Source of the DNA: Didymella arachidicola
Taxonomy: Eukaryota; Ascomycota; Dothideomycetes; Pleosporales; Didymellaceae
Assembly: GCA_016630955.3 (NCBI GenBank)
Contig: CM049988.1
Coordinates: forward strand, 2,294,001-2,358,000
Reading direction: 5' to 3'
Length of the DNA: 64,000 nt
The translations under genes and the position numbers were made by a program. Under the pieces are notes generated by a model. That model saw only the letters and a list, made by a program, of their open reading frames with translations. It did not search any database and was not told where the DNA came from. Positions 54,097 to 64,000 of the stretch are shown here, in pieces (within the stretch, counting starts at the first letter, position 1; the number at the start of each line of letters is the position of its first letter).

Positions 54097-54711
54097 TTGA
54101 ACATGCCTGTTATCGAGATCACCCAGCTACGGCTGAAGGGGTTGACGGCGAACGATCCCGCATTGCTAGAGAGCCTATCGCAGGTCCGCGACAAACTGCG
54201 GACAAACTCACGTTTCTTCAGCTGCGTGGAAGAACCAAGCCTCATTTATATTTTTGGCTTCTGGCCAAGTCTGCATGCGCACCTGGAGTTCCTAGCTTCA
54301 CCGGCACAGGACGAGGTTTTAGGTTCGCAAGAGGCAATCCTTGACTTCCAGTGGACGATACATCTGGAGCTTGATGCCACTATGTCACGTCTGTTCGACG
54401 CGCCCGATTTAGTAATTGAGAGGTTCGTTGTCGACGCTGCAAATGTTGATCTCTACAATCAGGTCGTTGCGGATCATGCGCGAAAGCTTCAGAGGAAAGA
54501 TCTAGGCCATATCGGCGTGATGTACGCATGGCGATGCGACATGCCAACAGGGAGCCATGAATCAGCCATCTTGACCACATGGAGCTCTGGAGGTCACGGC
54601 AGCACCGAGACAGGCGAAAACATGGCCCTCGACCACGACCACGGCGGGTCCTTCCGGCGTACACTACTCCATCGCGCTTGGAACATGGAGTCTACGCAGT
54701 CTGGAAAATAA
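54097..54711 (+). CDS. dimeric alpha/beta-barrel (ABM-like) protein
   Basis: Intronless 204-aa frame. MPVIEITQLRLKGLTANDPA, then EEPSLIYIFGFWPSLHAHLE and a second half beginning FDAPDLVIERFVVDAANVDL reproduce the two ferredoxin-like halves of fungal ABM-fold proteins (antibiotic-biosynthesis-monooxygenase superfamily), where a beta strand ends in W and is followed by an S..AH helix. The expected second helix and last strand (after ILTTWSS) do not look family-like: HGSTETGENMALDHDHGG is unusual, and another phase of the same stretch also reads ILTTWSSLE. A frameshift near 54590 is therefore possible, making this a truncated or altered gene. Small oxidoreductase-like or stress-type proteins of unknown substrate. 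Confidence 0.6.
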   Translation: MNMPVIEITQLRLKGLTANDPALLESLSQVRDKLRTNSRFFSCVEEPSLIYIFGFWPSLHAHLEFLASPAQDEVLGSQEAILDFQWTIHLELDATMSRLFDAPDLVIERFVVDAANVDLYNQVVADHARKLQRKDLGHIGVMYAWRCDMPTGSHESAILTTWSSGGHGSTETGENMALDHDHGGSFRRTLLHRAWNMESTQSGK

Positions 54712-56782
54712 GCCGGCCCAACATTGAAAACCGCGGGCTTAACTGCAGAAGTTCGTTATTGGCCATATCTGTGACTGGCACTGTAAAGGTTGCTCGTGTT
54801 CGCAACTGCGTTTCATGTCAGCCTGAATCAAGGGTCCTTTCCGTTCTTAGGCAATGGCCATGAGGCTGGGTTGCCCATCGGGCGGGGTCTCCGTTGCTGC
54901 TAAGAGCTTCCTAGAAAGCTTTTCGAGTCGGACGTTTGCCACGGTGGTACCGTAGCCAGTGGCTGGATGTCGAGTGACGCAAGGACAAGAGACATTTGCA
55001 AGTCGAGGCGAATTTCAAAATCGGTTAACAAAGACTACATCAGCCACGAAATTCTCAATTGGCGAGTCAGCCTGAGCCATCACGAGCCTTGTGGTGCTGT
55101 ATCGTGACGCATTTCGCAAACCTTCGCGAGGCCGGAAGAGCCTTTGTCCCTCTTGTACAAGTCTTCGTCCTAATAAAGTCGATGCTCTCAGTGCAACAGA
55201 CCTCGCTCTATCAGATTCGACGTTCTGATAAGATTTTGCATATGACTACATTCTGGTTCTTCTGCTGTATGGATGTGCTCGCTTGGATTGTCAGCGACAT
55301 CGAGATCCTGTCAGTAACGTCCGCATCGCACGGGTACCATGAGGTGATTTCGCTGCATTGAAAATCGATCCCGAAGCATAGAATCTTAGAATAGGTCTCA
55401 CGAGGGAGCTATGGCGGACAATGGCCGTAACATGCACCGCTCCCACACGCAGGCAGAATTTTTCGCCATCCACATCGTCAGAGGATCGAAAGTGCTCGTC
55501 AAACGTTTCCAAGAGGCTCGTTGCCGCCATAAGAATCGGGTTGGTACGTCTACACCGGACGAGTAAGAATAACAAGTGGTCGTGGAGCCATGTCGTCACT
55601 GGACCTGACTGGTTTTAAGCATTCGAATGAAGAAGTTTGAAGTCAGAATCTACCCATCGAGACCTTGTTGACTCGAACCTATAGTCCCTTATCAACACGA
55701 AACTTCCCGTTCGTCGACGCCCACGTACGCGTCCTCATCGTTGCACAATTCCATCACCACTTCTCCGAGTTCACGCTACTCGAGCACCAATGAGCAACGG
55801 CGATGGTCCATTGCTCATGAAAGTGGAACTAGCTCCCCCCGGAAAGAGCAATGATAGCCAGGACAAGCACAGATGTAAGGTCGTGACGCGCCTTGTTCTA
55901 TGGTCAAGCATCTGCGTCAAGCCAATCCACTCCGCTTCCTTAAGCCGCGATCAACGTCAAATGCCGTATGCCTGCGTAATTCGAGGTTCTTCTATTGGCT
56001 ATCTAGCGCTGCAGAACGTAGAGGTTTGCTAAAGGAGGTCAAGTTTGGCAGTCCCTTCACCAGCCTTACCGCACTCAGCTTAGTTGCCAAGCATTTTAGA
56101 CGCTTATGCAGGGCCAATGCACGCAAGACGCGTCACGACACCAATCGCCTAGGTTGCATGCCATGATGGATCGCAGGCTGGACTGGACTGTGTCTGAGCG
56201 CTTTGCATTGCAAATTAAATCATTGGTGCGCAGCAGCTTACGTGTCGAAAGAGGCGGGCGTTGCATTTGAAACAAAATCTGGGCGAAGAATAGACAGGGG
56301 CACTGGCATGAACATTTTCGTACCTGAGCTTTTTGAGGCTGTCATATTCAATTCGATCTGGAAGTGCGCTGGAGCGCATAATGTGTCTACGACTCTGCAA
56401 ACACGCAGAAAAGGAACCACACGGGTGAAGAAAAAGATCTCATTTGGCCAGATCGGCATAAACGACATAGCCACAGCGCTGCCACAGCGCTGCCACAGCT
56501 GTTGGGCATGGAAGTGCGCGAAGTGTGGAGAAATACCCTCGCACCACCTAGCATGTCTCTGCAAGGTGCCACTCCTCAACACAGCGTCTTGCGTATGCTT
56601 GGTGACGACTGTGCCTGGGTAAGGCTTCAGACCTCGCTGTGTTCACTGCGCAGGGCGGCATCCACTTCGACATGCTCTGATATAAAGCTTGACGATCGGG
56701 GCTGCCAGAGCCTCACTATCATCAGCACATTCAATTCCTTACAACAGTCCATTCACTCCTCTGCAATAAGCCATATTCCATC
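54712..56782. other. 2.1-kb gap without recognisable gene
   Basis: Frames up to 139 codons on both strands lack domains. An 11-bp direct duplication (GCTGCCACAGC) occurs near 56477-56500. The last few hundred bases are likely the promoter of the dioxygenase-like gene. Confidence 0.45.
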
Positions 56783-58230
56783 ATGAAGTTCATTTCTGCT
56801 CTCACCGGAGCTGTTCTTCTTGCTCAACAGTCTACTGCCCACCCTGGCGACTCCCCTGAGGAGCACGCTCGAGAGATCGCTCAGCGTCGCGACTACTTGA
56901 GCGCCCACAAGCGCTCGTTGGCCCACTGCGCCGACACTCTCAAGGCTCGTGGCAATGACCTCGCCATGGCTCACCGCCGCAGCCTTGAAGTCAAGAAGAT
57001 GCGTAACAAGCGCGCCATCGATGAGAGTAAGTCCAGAACCATGCTTAAAGTAGAGGACGACAACTCACAACGTGTGCAGAGAAGAACCTCCTTCGCGCTC
57101 GTGACCTCGACACCGTCCTCAGCACTTCCCACGCCTCGAACCTGACTGGCATTACCGCTGATACCGACCCCTCCGTCCTCTTCACCGGCAACAACTCCTG
57201 CATTCTCACTCCTGAGGTCACTCAGGGCCCGTACTGGGTCCAGGGTGAGCTGATCCGCGAGGACATCACTGAGGATCAGGAGGGTGTGCCTCTACACCTA
57301 GACATCCAGGTCATTGATGTTAACACCTGCGAGCCCGTCCCTTCGGTTTACATCGAGCTCTGGCACTGCAACTCCACCGGTGTCTACTCTGGTGTGGTTG
57401 CTAGCAGCAACGGTGACAGCTCTGACGAAACGAACCTCGACAAAACTTTCCTCCGCGGTATCAACCAGGCCGATGAGAGCGGTGTTGTGCAGTTTGACAC
57501 CCTTTTCCCTGGTCACTACCTCGGCCGTGCGACTCATATCCACGTCATGACCCACACTCTCAACGCCACTGTCAACTCCAACAACACACTGACTGGCAAC
57601 TCAATCTCGCACGTCGGACAGATGTTCTTCGACCAGGACCTCATCGAACTCGTCGAAGCCGTTGAACCGTACGCGAGCAACACTCAGAATCTCACTGAGA
57701 ACGCTGATGATTACCTCCTAAGCGAGGAGGCTAGCGATGTTGACCCGATGATTGAGTACGTCTTGCTCGGCGACGATGTCTCTGAGGGTATTTTCGGATG
57801 GCTGGCTTTTGGTATGGACTCTGGTGCTTCCTACGATATCACTCCTGCTGCCAACCTCTACGCTGAGGGCGGCGTCGCCAACGCGAACTTCAGCATGGGC
57901 GGTCCCACCGGCGCGTTCCCTTCTGGTGCAATCCCGTCAGGTGCCACTGGCCTCGCTGTTGGGTCGACTTTGACCACTGTTATCTCCTCTTCTGCCGTCG
58001 CTTCCTCCTCTGCCGTTGTCTCATCCGCTCTCTCCAGCGCTGCTGCGCCCGCCGCTCCTTCCACGGCCCCTCAGGGCGGTAAGCCTCAAAGCCAGAACGG
58101 CCAGGGTCAGCAGCACCAAGGCCAGCACCAGGGCCAGCACCAGGGCCAACAGCAGCAGCAAGGTCAGAAGCAAGACCATGAGCAGCAGACGCAGGCTGAG
58201 AAGCAGGCCAACAGCCATTCCCAGAACTAA
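56783..58230 (+). CDS. secreted intradiol ring-cleavage dioxygenase-like protein
   Basis: Two exons, 56783-57026 and 57080-58230; 464 aa. Signal peptide MKFISALTGAVLLAQQSTAH, then a propeptide-like helical region (HAREIAQRRDYLSAHKRSLA) and a start of the catalytic fold at TPEVTQGPYWVQGELIRED. Fe(III) ligands are consistent with the family: Tyr in GPYWVQG, Tyr and two His in PGHYLGRATHIHV. Core strands LDIQVIDVNTCEPVPSVYIE and ELWHCNSTGVYSG fit. A Ser/Ala-rich linker and a tail of repeated QGQH units end the protein. Extracellular fungal enzymes of this type act on catechol-like aromatics; the substrate here is unknown. The tail, about 100 residues, is atypical. Confidence 0.9.
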
Positions 58231-58552
58231 TGGGCTTTGCTTTAGAATCGAGCACTGAGTAGCCGTTAGCGGAAAACATAGCGAAGGAGCAGTCAATCAA
58301 CTTTACACATTCGTTAGGAAACCTGTTATTTACCTGTGTTTGATATCGAAATGCAAGCATTTGACACCGCATAATGTTCCATCATGACTTCCCTGCCCTA
58401 ATCCTTCCGTTGCTCGTTCTGACACAGAGAGTTCGAGCCTGTATGGCCGGCCCAGCTTTGCCCTCAAACAGCAGCATGCGATGAAGCGTGTCATCCCATA
58501 ACATGGGCAAGCTCCTCTTTTCGTGCTTATCCAAGTCTAATGCGCTTCCAGC
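58231..58552. other. convergent intergenic region
   Basis: Nothing recognised; 3' ends of convergent genes. Confidence 0.4.
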
Positions 58553-58993
58553 TCACTCGTCGCACTCCTTCAACCCCGCAAGCAGCGCATCCAAGCTCTT
58601 CTGCCTGACCTCCTCTTTCCCATCGCTTTTCACCCCAGCAGCACCACCATCTTTAAGCACTCCCCCGTCCTCGCCAGCCATACCATCCAGCTGCCTAGCA
58701 ACAGTCTCCCTGTCCAGGACCCTCCTTGCATCCTCAAATCCCCCAATGTCCCTCACGTGCCTATACCCCAATTGCTCAAGCCTGCGCTTCGCTATATCGC
58801 TGCGCCTCCCACTGCGACAATACAATGTGATGTGATCATCCTTGGTGACTGTGACGTTTTGCAGCGCGTAGATCTCGACGAGCGAGTCGATGGCTGTGTA
58901 TTCGATATTGATGGTGGACGCGATATCGGAGACAAGGGGACCGGTGGAGAACTCGAGGGGCGAGCGGACGTCTATCAGAAGTTCTTGGGACAT
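58553..58993 (-). CDS. rhodanese-domain protein
   Basis: Intronless, 146 aa from the ATG at 58993 (MSQELLIDVRSPLEFSTGPL). An upstream in-frame ATG (59098) would add 35 residues rich in Pro/His without a domain. The rhodanese fold is complete: LLIDVRSPLEF, STINIEY, ITLYCRSGRRSDIAKRRLEQ with the active-site Cys in CRSGRRS (a six-residue loop), and LGYRHVRDIGGFEDA. The C-terminus is a short Ala/Gly/Lys tail. Single-domain rhodaneses transfer sulfane sulfur; the substrate is not known. Loop length fits sulfurtransferases rather than Cdc25-type phosphatases. Confidence 0.88.
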   Translation of the reverse strand: MSQELLIDVRSPLEFSTGPLVSDIASTINIEYTAIDSLVEIYALQNVTVTKDDHITLYCRSGRRSDIAKRRLEQLGYRHVRDIGGFEDARRVLDRETVARQLDGMAGEDGGVLKDGGAAGVKSDGKEEVRQKSLDALLAGLKECDE

Positions 58994-59534
58994 TTTGGGA
59001 GTATGCGGTGTATGACCGGCAGTCAAATTGGGCGGATTGTGCAGAGGGGAGCTGGGGAGCTGCAGATGCGATTGCGCGAGTTGGAGGGGCAGCCGCATGG
59101 CGGGGTTGCTGGGCGTCGCTGCGACGAGCCGAGCTCAACATTAAAGCGAACTAAGTGTAAGAGATCAGATTTGTTCGATGATTATTCATTGATCGGCAGA
59201 TGTCTCTTCGTGCATATGCACATGGATACTTTGACTACACAAAACTACTTGCGGCTTACCACCTTTTAGCCATTGCTTTTGAACGCCAGTAATCCGTGGC
59301 TGCCGTGCGGTATTTCCTTTTGAACTCCGTCCCCTTATGTACAAGTCTCCCATGAAGCAGTGGTATAGAACAGAAAAGCAAATGGCAAATGAAACACGTC
59401 TGCGACACAACATGAGAGAATCGGTGGGTCGACGGGCGCTCGAGCGCCCTTACCAGCTATGAGATGCCAGACCGGCGTATGTAGTATGGTGGGTATCCAA
59501 AAATCAGAAGACGCCTGTGCGCCTGGTAGCAAGT
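58994..59534. other. intergenic, no supported gene
   Basis: Nothing recognised; it holds the promoter of the rhodanese gene and the 3' UTR of the RasGEF gene. Confidence 0.4.
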
Positions 59535-62500
59535 CTATGTGCCTTTCATCAGGCTGTTGGCAGAGAAGTTGAAGTTGAGAAACTCGAATTTATCTCGAGA
59601 GGCGGTGCGGCTCTCGGCGGTGAGTGTGCTCGCAGCACTGTTGTCCATGGATGGAGAGCCCCGAACAGAGTGCTGGAGCTCACGAGGCTCCAAGAGAAGT
59701 GAGCGGCGATAGTAGCTTTGGACGTTCGCTTGGTCGCTGGAGCGGACGCGTTGAATCTGGGTCTCCATCCAGTCCTGCATCTCAGGTACTGGGGCTAGGC
59801 GGTAGGGAACCTGGAAGGATTGAAGCTGACCGATGATTTTGGCCGTCTTCATATGCTTGTCAAAGTTGATGACAGACATGCGGTCAGCGCCAGATTCGCC
59901 AGGAAGTTGACGAGTGGTGCCGTTGCCCACATCGACGAAGGTAAGATCAGTAAGGTAGATGCCAACGAATGGAATGCAAGGAGCTACATGGTTTTGGAGT
60001 CTTTGGCGAAGAACGGCATAGTTGCGCCCGACGTCAGTGATGGTCTTGAGCTCATCCAGGCGCACCTTGGTCTTGGAAGATACCAGCTCCCAAGTCTTCT
60101 TGAGACGCATGACCATAGATGAGTTCAGAGAGCAGATGATGGCCATAAGCGAGTCATAGTTATTAAGCTCTAAGCACTTGGCCGCGATCTTGACCCAGTG
60201 CTTGATCATGACAGCTCGCTTCTTTGCATCTTCAAGGTGAAGGATCGTGTCCGCAACCAAGTTGGCAAGGTCGGTCGAGAGTTTGGACATGGCCTTGACG
60301 TTGACAGCCTTGGAGTCGCTCTTCTTGGTCCACTCAAGAGCCAGAAGCTCCTCTGGCTGGATAGCACAGAATAGCTTGGATTCGATGATGGTGAACTGCC
60401 TAGCCAACTCCATGGGATCGAAATCCAAGACGCTGCATTGCGAACGACCCTCTTTACTAGCCCTGAGGGCATTGAGCTGACTCTTAGTGACGAGTGGTGG
60501 AGGAGCATTGGTCTCGTTGGATGAGGACATTGTGTTTGACACCCCCGTCTTGCCAATAGAAGAGACAAGCCTGGGTACGAGGGCACCAGCGCGGACCTCT
60601 GTGACCTTGGAGGTAAGCTCGGCAAGGCGTTTTCCTGCTGCCGGCAGAGAAGACCGGAGCTTCCCCGTGGCGAACGACAAGATCAAGCCCAACGCAGCGG
60701 AGTCGCTGTCGGCTGACCAGTGGCTCTCCAGCCAACCCTTGAAGGCATTGTACACCCTGAGACGAACGGGGACACCAACTGATTGGCTGGTACCAACGTA
60801 GTCGAAACGGTCAATCAGGCTCTGAGTGAATTCAATGGGTGTTGTAAAGAGACGGAAGGTCAGATAGAACGTTGTCACAAAGACAGCATCTGGTGTTGAC
60901 TCATGCGTGGTGAGTTGCTCCACAAGGGCGGGTAGAGAGCCACCAGAAATCTGTCCTTCCTTGTTGTACACCAGCTCATGAACGAAAGTGGTTTCTAGCA
61001 AGTGCTCCTCACCAGCGGCAACATCTTCATTCGCCAGTAAGCGGAGCTCAGACGAGCTTCCGAAACTGCTGACGAGAGTTTGATGACTTGACTTCTTGGA
61101 AGGCATATGATCTGGGGTAGTGGCACGAGTAGACGTGTGAGAAACGAAGCTACCGTTGCCGACGCTGAAGTGGAAAGTGCTGCTGGAGTCCGCCACCGAA
61201 GCATTGACGCTATCGCTCCTCGTTGCCTTGGTGGAAGTTGTCGCGATGCCAGCTGGACTTCCGGTATGCTCGTACATCGCAATCTCATCCGAAGTGGTAG
61301 CATGATCTTCGTTCACAGGCTGCAGCGACGATGTGAAAGAGAGCGATGTTGGACTGTCAGGACTCTCGGCGATGGCAGCAGGAATAATGGGTGGAAGTTC
61401 GAGGCTCTCTGTGTCCGATGTCAATTGCTCAGGAATATCGGGCAGTGGCTTTGTCTCCGATGTGACCACGCGTGCCAAAATCTCCTGCTCTTCCGCAGGG
61501 GGCGCTGGCAGGGGCTTGTCAGTCTCCATGGTTATCTCAGGTATCTTGCGTGTCGTATCAACATTTTCCAGTGGCTCGGCAGGCTCGATCTGCTCGAAGA
61601 TGGATTGAGACAATCCCAGGCCGGCTGTCTCGAATTCGAAGTCACCAATCTTCTCAATTACCAGGCGGGCCTTGGCAACACAGTCGCCAGACGAACGCAC
61701 GCAGCTGGTCGCAGCAGCGACAAGCTGCTTTCCTGAGTTTGGCGAGAACACTGCCTCATCCATGTCGGCGTCCAAAGAGGCGAACATATCTTTAGTCGCT
61801 TGTACCAGATCAGTCAGTCGCGTGTACATGTTGTCTCTTGATTCTTCCAAAGCTTTCGATCTCCTCGAGTCGCGTTCCCATACTTCTTCGATGACGGTGA
61901 GTAGCTGGCGACAGGCAACAACGGACTCTTGAGTGATATGAGCGAGCTCTTCGGAAGACCTCGACTGGAGGTGTAGTCCGATGAAAGATCCAATGAAACC
62001 TAGGAACGCATCTTGTGCAGCGTTTAGACGTTCTGAGGCAAGGTTCTCCTTGCAAGCACCTGGTGATGCTCCTGTGTATGATAGTCGGTGGGTGATGGAA
62101 ACCCTCTTGCCCTGCGCCTGGGATTGAGTAGGCAGAATGGGCGACTGGAAGGAATCAGTTTCGGAGGGAATTGAGAATGCAACAGAAAGTCGGGTGAGGT
62201 TGCGAGTTGGCTGTGCTGTCATGGAGTCTAGGTCATCGTGCGCTAGAACGGGCGCTTGGACGACTGGCGATTCCGATTGATTGGCTGACACGCCATCATC
62301 CACGGCACAGGTAGACCCTGATGGCGGTAACACGACAGTGTCAGCAGAGTCGGCCGGCGGCGTAGGTGGCCGTTGTGTGCTCCTGTCTGTCAGCTCGAAC
62401 GATAACGAGACAGCGTCTTGCGCCCAGATGTCAAGGAATCGAACCGCTCGTGTAACGAGCTTAAAGGACTTAAGAACAAGCTCGTCCAGCTGCTCGAAGA

Positions 62501-63289
62501 CGGAGCTTGCATCCTCGTTAGTGTATAAGATTTCCTGCAACTTCTTTGCAGTCTTGACGAGCGTGGACAGATCACCGAGAAGACCCTTTCGCATACGACG
62601 CAAGCCGACATGCGCTATGATGAGACTCGAGTCTCTGGAAATACAGTCCGTCCCTTCCTGTTCATTGTCAGCTGACATGTAGATAACATAGTGGTGCATG
62701 AACTGGCGCTTACCAAAAAAAATCGTATTCCTGCGATCATTCCCCTCACGTAATCTTGCTTGGTAAAAGCAACGAGGTTCCCAGTCTCGCCATCACGAAC
62801 AAGATCCCACAGGTGTGTCAGTGCATTGAGTAGATTCCGTATTGTAGGGTGGTCGTAGGGCTCGCAGTAGTTGGTGGGCAGCCATCCACGTGCGCCCGAT
62901 CCAAGAAGTGTACCATCAGCCCAGCCATTGGGGTGCACCGAGTGCACCAGGATAACGTCGCCTTGCTTGATCGCCACCGTGATCGACGATTCATCTGTCG
63001 ACGAGTTTACTGTGGATGCTGGGACGTAGTGGTAGAAGGCGCGTAGGTAGTGGTGGAAGACCGGCTGTGAAGGAAGTCGTTGCCGTGGGTTCTCAGTAGT
63101 GGTAGGTGTCAAGGGCGGTGAAATTTGGGACTGTGATTGCGACCGTATCGAGAGAGCGCGTGATGACTGGCGGCTGTGGGCGCGGATGCTGGTGCGCGGT
63201 TTCTTTGGTGATTTGGAGACGTTGAGAGGCGCAACCAGATCACTTGAGTATTGCTCCATTTCTTCAGTGTCCATGGTGTAGTCGCTCAT
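59535..63289 (-). CDS. cdc25: CDC25-type Ras guanine-nucleotide exchange factor (SH3-RasGEFN-RasGEF)
   Basis: Two exons, 63289-62714 and 62657-59535, separated by a 56-nt intron; 1232 aa. An SH3 domain lies near residues 85-145 (ITVAIKQGDVILVHSVHPNG, WLPTNYCEPYD). A Ser/Thr-rich middle of about 500 residues follows. The RasGEFN (REM) module (HEGQISGG-like VYNKEGQISGGSLPALVEQL and TFYLTFRLFTTPIEFTQSLI) and the catalytic RasGEF domain come next: ALEWTKKSDSKAVNV, MIKHWVKIAAKCLELNNYDS, SLNSSMVMRLKKTWELVS and CIPFVGIYLTDLTFVDVGNG, with the PFxGxYLTDLxF signature. It activates Ras upstream of cAMP/PKA and MAPK signalling. Start at 63289 is the first Met in frame. Confidence 0.94.
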
Positions 63290-64000
63290 CTTCCAGGCGT
63301 TGTGGAGCAGATGGTATACTGTGGCGTTCCGGACTGAAAGTCGCTAGTTGGGCGCCGCGACCTCGATGTGCCGTAGCATCGAGTCAGGTATCTAAATCCG
63401 GTCGACCCGTGGTGTTGAGTAGTTGTAGGCGCACTGGAGCAACTTGTTGATTGGTATTGTGAGGAGGGGTTCGTTTGTTTTGTCGATATGTATTGTTGAT
63501 GTTGTTCGATCTCTGCCACTATGTTATTATTTTGATCCTGATGATGAGGTGGGTCAGGAATGGCGCCACCCAATTGGGACGTAGTGAAGGAATGTGGTGA
63601 GTATAGACGACAAGCACGAGGCGGCCCATCGAATGCAACAAACAGTGGCGAAGTCGTGACGGTGGCGGCGCTGTGATTGCGCGCGTTTGCGAATACCAAT
63701 GCCAATCCGCGGCCAACGTGTTGCTTTTCACAGTAAAGAGAGGCCAATTACCTGATTGGGGACGGTGAATGGAACAGCCGGTGTTGAAGTTCGCCGTGAA
63801 ACAGCCAGCTGTGTTCAATGCGCCGAGTAGAGCTGGAACAAAGCTGTGGCGCGGGTAGTGAGCGATTGGTGAGGTCTCAGACGCAGTCTGTTTCTCGTGG
63901 GCGGTAGCAGGCGATGAGGAGGAGGGGCAGGTGCTCGATATGCGGCACCTTTGGTGACAGCGATGACGCTTCCTAGTGTCGGTATCTGAGGAAGGGACAG
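63290..64000. other. upstream region of the RasGEF gene to window end
   Basis: No gene seen. Two minus-strand frames (63286-63747 and 63519-63818) have no domain and probably belong to the promoter/5' UTR. Confidence 0.4.

Overview
The window is nuclear DNA of a filamentous ascomycete. Genes carry short introns (about 45-70 nt, GT..AG), intergenic gaps are moderate, and the gene set is fungal: SEC23, COQ2, VTC1, a CYS-3/MetR-type bZIP, a homeobox plus C2H2 factor, a Chl4-type kinetochore protein, CDC25-type RasGEF and Fot1/pogo transposons. A Dothideomycete is my best guess, from the DUF7918 relics and the style of the transposon ends, but I cannot prove the class from sequence alone. All gene models were assembled by eye; every multi-exon model for an intact gene sums to a whole number of codons.

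Layout. 1-4300 is gene-poor and holds a 216-bp TA-flanked MITE and a possible relic of a SET-domain protein. 4301-6415 is an intronless C2H2 factor resembling Rpn4. 6416-12292 is a graveyard with at least three tandem, same-strand, decayed DUF7918-family genes. 12293-21126 is a housekeeping block: SEC23 (COPII), a NOP15-like ribosome-biogenesis RRM protein divergent from an SMN-like protein, a secreted cupredoxin-like protein, and a 60-aa SERF-family protein whose gene has four tiny exons.

21734-25893 is the most striking region. A palindromic MITE with arms of about 193 bp has been split by two Fot1/pogo-type elements lying head-to-head and sharing one TA (TA-element 1-TA-element 2-TA). Element 1 keeps an intact 551-aa DD35D transposase with a C-terminal CCHC knuckle. 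Element 2 is broken by a 2-nt deletion. All three elements have two 17-bp tandem sub-repeats near their tips.

26642-44752 carries an ICMT-like methyltransferase, COQ2, a 1296-aa JmjC plus 4CXXC protein, three lineage-type unknowns, a 902-aa homeobox/C2H2 regulator, an MFS monocarboxylate-type transporter, VTC1 (polyphosphate) and a Tctex-1 dynein light chain. 44753-64000 carries the bZIP sulfur regulator, Chl4/Mis15, a Zn2Cys6 factor, a dimeric alpha/beta-barrel protein, a secreted intradiol-dioxygenase-like protein, a rhodanese and an SH3-RasGEF protein, separated by two gaps of about 2 kb with no recognisable gene.

The genes do not form one pathway or a biosynthetic cluster. Functional links are local: divergent pairs NOP15/SMN, COQ2/JmjC, homeobox/MFS, VTC1/Tctex-1 and bZIP/CHL4, each sharing an intergenic promoter. 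I saw no rRNA, convincing tRNA or CRISPR array.
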